Assembly (NCBI GenBank): GCA_913062555.1
Contig: CAJXVU010000011.1
Span: forward strand, 1 to 64,000
Length of the DNA stretch: 64,000 bases
From: an uncultured Bacteroidota bacterium
GTDB taxonomy: Bacteria; Bacteroidota; Bacteroidia; Flavobacteriales; Flavobacteriaceae
Reading direction: 5' to 3'
Positions 61,378 through 64,000 of the stretch are shown here, piece after piece. A program made the translations under genes and the position numbers. The notes beneath the pieces are model-generated. The model made no database searches and had not been told where the DNA came from. It worked only from the letters and a program-made list of their open reading frames with translations. The stretch's first letter is position 1, and every line of letters starts with the position of its first letter.

Positions 61378-63528
61378 TTAGTAGAATGTTGCTCTGTTAT
61401 CATCAATTTCAGAAGCCTCTTTTAAAGCTTCATATAAGGCTGTATTAACAGCAGCTGCTTTTGCATTTCCAATTCTATTCGCAGCAGCTTGATAGTTATC
61501 TAATCCGGCAGCTGGAGTTATTTTTGTGACTTGTATTACAAATACACCACTAACACCATCGATTACCTGAGACATCTCTCCTTCTTCAAGTCCGAATGCA
61601 GTACCAACAACTCTAGGCTCTCTTCCAGCACCAGAAAGTGTTATATTTTTCATATTAATACCTGCAGCAGTTTTTACGGCTTGATTCTGACTTGCAGCAA
61701 TATCTTCTAGAGTTGTTCCAGATAAGCCTGCTCTAATAAGTTCAGCTTTCTTTTCTTTTCTAACTTCAGGAAGCGCTGAAACAGACGCTTTTTCTGAACT
61801 CATAACTCCTTTTTTATTCTTAGCTGTTAACCTCACAACAGCATATCCACCATCTTGAATATTAAATCGTTTAACATCTCCCACTTTAGAATCGTCATCA
61901 AAAGCCCAACGTACTATCGCACGTTGATATCCCAATCCAGGAATACTTTCATCTAAAGCTCCCATATTACTCACAGGTCTAACTGTATAGTTATTTTCTT
62001 TTGCAACTTCATTAAAATCACTCTCTGCAACCGCAATTTCAAATTTAGAAGTTTGATTAAATGCATTATCTATAGTTTGCTCAGAAGCTTCAATAACCTG
62101 GGCAAGATTCCCAAGTTTAACTGCTCTTTGTTTTGCTCCTTGAGTTAAAATTTCAATAATATGAAATCCAAAATCTGTTTTAACCACATCCAAAGATCCT
62201 TTAGCATTATCAAAAGCAAATGCTTTAAATTCAGGAGCCATTCCAGAATTATATGCAAACTCAATTTCACCGTCTTTTTCATTACTCACAGTATCTGATG
62301 ACAAATCTAATAAGCTTTTAAATTTTGATCGGTTCCTTTTTACAACCCTTAAAATACTATCGGCAGTAACTTTAGCCTCAGCTTCAGTTTTTGTAATAGA
62401 AGGAGCTGCACTTGTTGCACCTGCAAATGGAATTAAAATATGTCTTACTTTAACTGAATCAGCAATTTGCTTAACATCAATAAGCTTACTGATTTTATAC
62501 ATGTTTCCATCTTTATATGGTCCATATAACTCCCCTTTTTCTAAATTAAAAAGACTATCTGCAACAGCAGTTGGCAATACATTTTTAAACACAAAATCAT
62601 CATATAATTTTAAGGCTGAGTTCACACTTAAATATCCTTCGTGATCTGTTGTGTTTTTAAAACCTATAACCGTTTCATTTGCTTTAGTAATATCATTATA
62701 TTCAACTTTATCGTCTAATAATGCCGTTAAGTTACTTTGAATATTTGTTTCATCTTCTAATGATGGTTCTTCCTTAAAATGTACAAAATTAATATTTCTT
62801 GAAGCTTCAACCTCATATTGACTTGGGTTTCTGTTTACATAACTAGCAATATCAGATTTAGTTACGGTTACCAAACTATCTGGAATTGAACTGTAAGGGA
62901 CTTGCACAAATTTAACATCTACTCTATCATTTTCTAATTTGTAATCCAGCTCTCCTTCAGCAAGCGTCCCAATAACACCAGCTTTAATCATATTAAAATA
63001 AGTATTCTGACTTCCAGTAATAGCAATATTATTTTCGTAAGTCGTCCAAGCTTGATAATTAATAGGAGAACCTCCCAATATAGATGTTTGTGGTGATATC
63101 GCTTTTAAATTAGCAATAAACTCATTCAATTTATCTTCATCAAAAATACCCGCTTCATTTTTAAACTCTTCAAAAGACCCTAAGTTGGTTCTTAATAAAT
63201 CACGCATTTGTTCTCTTTCAACAGAGATGCCTAAAGCATCATATTGCGAGCTCATTACTGCTTTATTAACTTCTTGATCCCAAACTCTATTCATTGCCTG
63301 AGTATTCGTTAAAGTACCTCCAAATTGACGTTGAGCGGCCTCAACCTTATTCATAAAATCGTCTCTTTCTATATCTTCGCCATTAATTGTAGCGATTACA
63401 TTTTGAGATTTACTTGAAAATCCATCACTGTTTTTAAATAGATCGGCTAATACGAATGAAAATAACGCCATAGCGATTATGAATATTAGAAATAGTGATC
63501 GTTGTCTGATTTTATTTAAAATTGCCAT
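61378..63528 (-). CDS. ppiD: PpiD-type membrane-anchored peptidyl-prolyl isomerase
   Basis: A 716-residue periplasmic folding factor with one N-terminal helix (about 12-30) and a SurA_N-like chaperone domain (D-G-F... to ~200). A central parvulin domain, K-V-R-H-I-L-I-P-F through F-G-F-H-I-I-E, covers ~355-465. A long C-terminal chaperone region follows. Length and layout match flavobacterial PpiD. It helps outer-membrane protein folding. Confidence 0.92.
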   Translation of the reverse strand: MAILNKIRQRSLFLIFIIAMALFSFVLADLFKNSDGFSSKSQNVIATINGEDIERDDFMNKVEAAQRQFGGTLTNTQAMNRVWDQEVNKAVMSSQYDALGISVEREQMRDLLRTNLGSFEEFKNEAGIFDEDKLNEFIANLKAISPQTSILGGSPINYQAWTTYENNIAITGSQNTYFNMIKAGVIGTLAEGELDYKLENDRVDVKFVQVPYSSIPDSLVTVTKSDIASYVNRNPSQYEVEASRNINFVHFKEEPSLEDETNIQSNLTALLDDKVEYNDITKANETVIGFKNTTDHEGYLSVNSALKLYDDFVFKNVLPTAVADSLFNLEKGELYGPYKDGNMYKISKLIDVKQIADSVKVRHILIPFAGATSAAPSITKTEAEAKVTADSILRVVKRNRSKFKSLLDLSSDTVSNEKDGEIEFAYNSGMAPEFKAFAFDNAKGSLDVVKTDFGFHIIEILTQGAKQRAVKLGNLAQVIEASEQTIDNAFNQTSKFEIAVAESDFNEVAKENNYTVRPVSNMGALDESIPGLGYQRAIVRWAFDDDSKVGDVKRFNIQDGGYAVVRLTAKNKKGVMSSEKASVSALPEVRKEKKAELIRAGLSGTTLEDIAASQNQAVKTAAGINMKNITLSGAGREPRVVGTAFGLEEGEMSQVIDGVSGVFVIQVTKITPAAGLDNYQAAANRIGNAKAAAVNTALYEALKEASEIDDNRATFY

Positions 63529-63709
63529 TTGTAATTAAAAATTTATAAACCCTGAAGGGTATTTAACAAAATTGATCTATTATACCCCCAAAATTTACAG
63601 GAATACGATGATCGTTGATTAATATTGATAAAAATATCGTGCGCGAAAATACCATTTTCTGCTTAATAATAAAAGGAGAACAACGGATAATTGCTTTAAT
63701 ATAGGATTT

Positions 63710-64000
63710 TTAATCGTCTTTTAGAATTTGAAGCGATACTAGGTCAATTTTAGTATTAGACACCTCAAGAATCGTAAATACGAAATTTTCAATTATGACC
63801 TTCTCATTTTGTTCAGGAATTTCTTCAGTACAATTTACTATTAAACCACCAAGTGTCTCATAGTTTTCATTTTCAGGAAGGTTAAATTTATAAGTTTCGT
63901 TTAAATAATCAACATCCAGTCTTGCAGAGAGATGATATTCTTGATCGTTAATTTTTTCTTCAAGAAGTCTAATCGTATCGTGCTCATCTTCAATTTCACC
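63710..64000 (-). CDS. CorC/HlyC-type (CNNM) protein C-terminus (5' partial)
   Basis: The last 96 residues of a minus-strand CDS continuing past the window. The sequence G-E-I-E-D-E-H-D, then L-S-A-R-L-D-V-D-Y-L-N, Y-E-T-L-G-G-L-I, and F-V-F-T-I-L-E-V-S-N-T-K-I matches the transporter-associated (CorC_HlyC) domain at the end of hemolysin-family/CNNM membrane proteins, which in this group include GldE. The gene lies upstream of ppiD in the same direction. Confidence 0.85.
   Translation of the reverse strand, partial: GEIEDEHDTIRLLEEKINDQEYHLSARLDVDYLNETYKFNLPENENYETLGGLIVNCTEEIPEQNEKVIIENFVFTILEVSNTKIDLVSLQILKDD

Overview
The window is a chromosomal segment of a Bacteroidota bacterium, almost certainly a member of the Flavobacteriaceae. 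The evidence is AT-rich DNA, TAnnTTTG promoter boxes, many lipoproteins and '...AQ' secreted proteins, and families typical of that group: DUF6090, DUF4136, DUF5522, a GYDIA-type GHMP kinase beside class II HMG-CoA reductase, paired POT transporters, and a DUF5117-type metzincin. I saw no rRNA, tRNA, CRISPR array, transposase, integrase or phage gene. Two CDSs are cut by the window edges: the ankyrin/phosphatase protein at the left and a CorC/HlyC-type protein at the right.

Region 1 (1-16.6 kb) is accessory in character. It holds an ankyrin-calcineurin phosphatase fusion, a CPBP protease, a YgiQ radical SAM protein and an RluA-type pseudouridine synthase. It also holds three DUF6090 membrane proteins interleaved with two metal-dependent amidohydrolases, two alpha/beta hydrolases and a membrane-anchored CadC/ToxR-like regulator. 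The DUF6090 paralogues share an almost constant N-terminal membrane module, divergent C-terminal domains and partly shared 5' leaders. Region 2 (16.6-18.9 kb) is a direct tandem duplication of about 1.04 kb. Each copy carries a secreted acidic protein built from 37-residue repeats. A third, four-repeat paralogue lies at 31.1 kb. Intergenic hairpin + T-tract elements related to one another occur at 3.5, 7.9, 17.4 and 18.4 kb.

Region 3 (18.9-31 kb) contains a hybrid histidine kinase, a fatty-acid-hydroxylase-type di-iron membrane enzyme, a second CPBP protease, an FHS sugar transporter translationally coupled to a ROK sugar kinase, an M28 peptidase and a class C beta-lactamase-fold serine hydrolase. 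Region 4 (31-40.5 kb) contains tandem membrane-anchored alpha/beta hydrolases, a di-haem lipoprotein with a fibronectin III domain, a metzincin lipoprotein started from TTG, YiaA and a Spy-like basic protein.

Region 5 (40.5-64 kb) is mostly housekeeping. It has a four-gene minus-strand operon (zinc-peptidase-like protein, PLP-dependent deaminase-like enzyme, LysM glucosaminidase, hemL), urocanate hydratase, prc with an orphan OppC-type permease, surE-(small membrane protein)-lpxB followed by comEC, a thioredoxin-like protein, two POT peptide transporters, the mevalonate-pathway pair (HMG-CoA reductase + GYDIA kinase) and a PpiD-type folding factor. Many convergent gene ends share strong bidirectional hairpin terminators. 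One terminator is embedded in the last codons of comEC.
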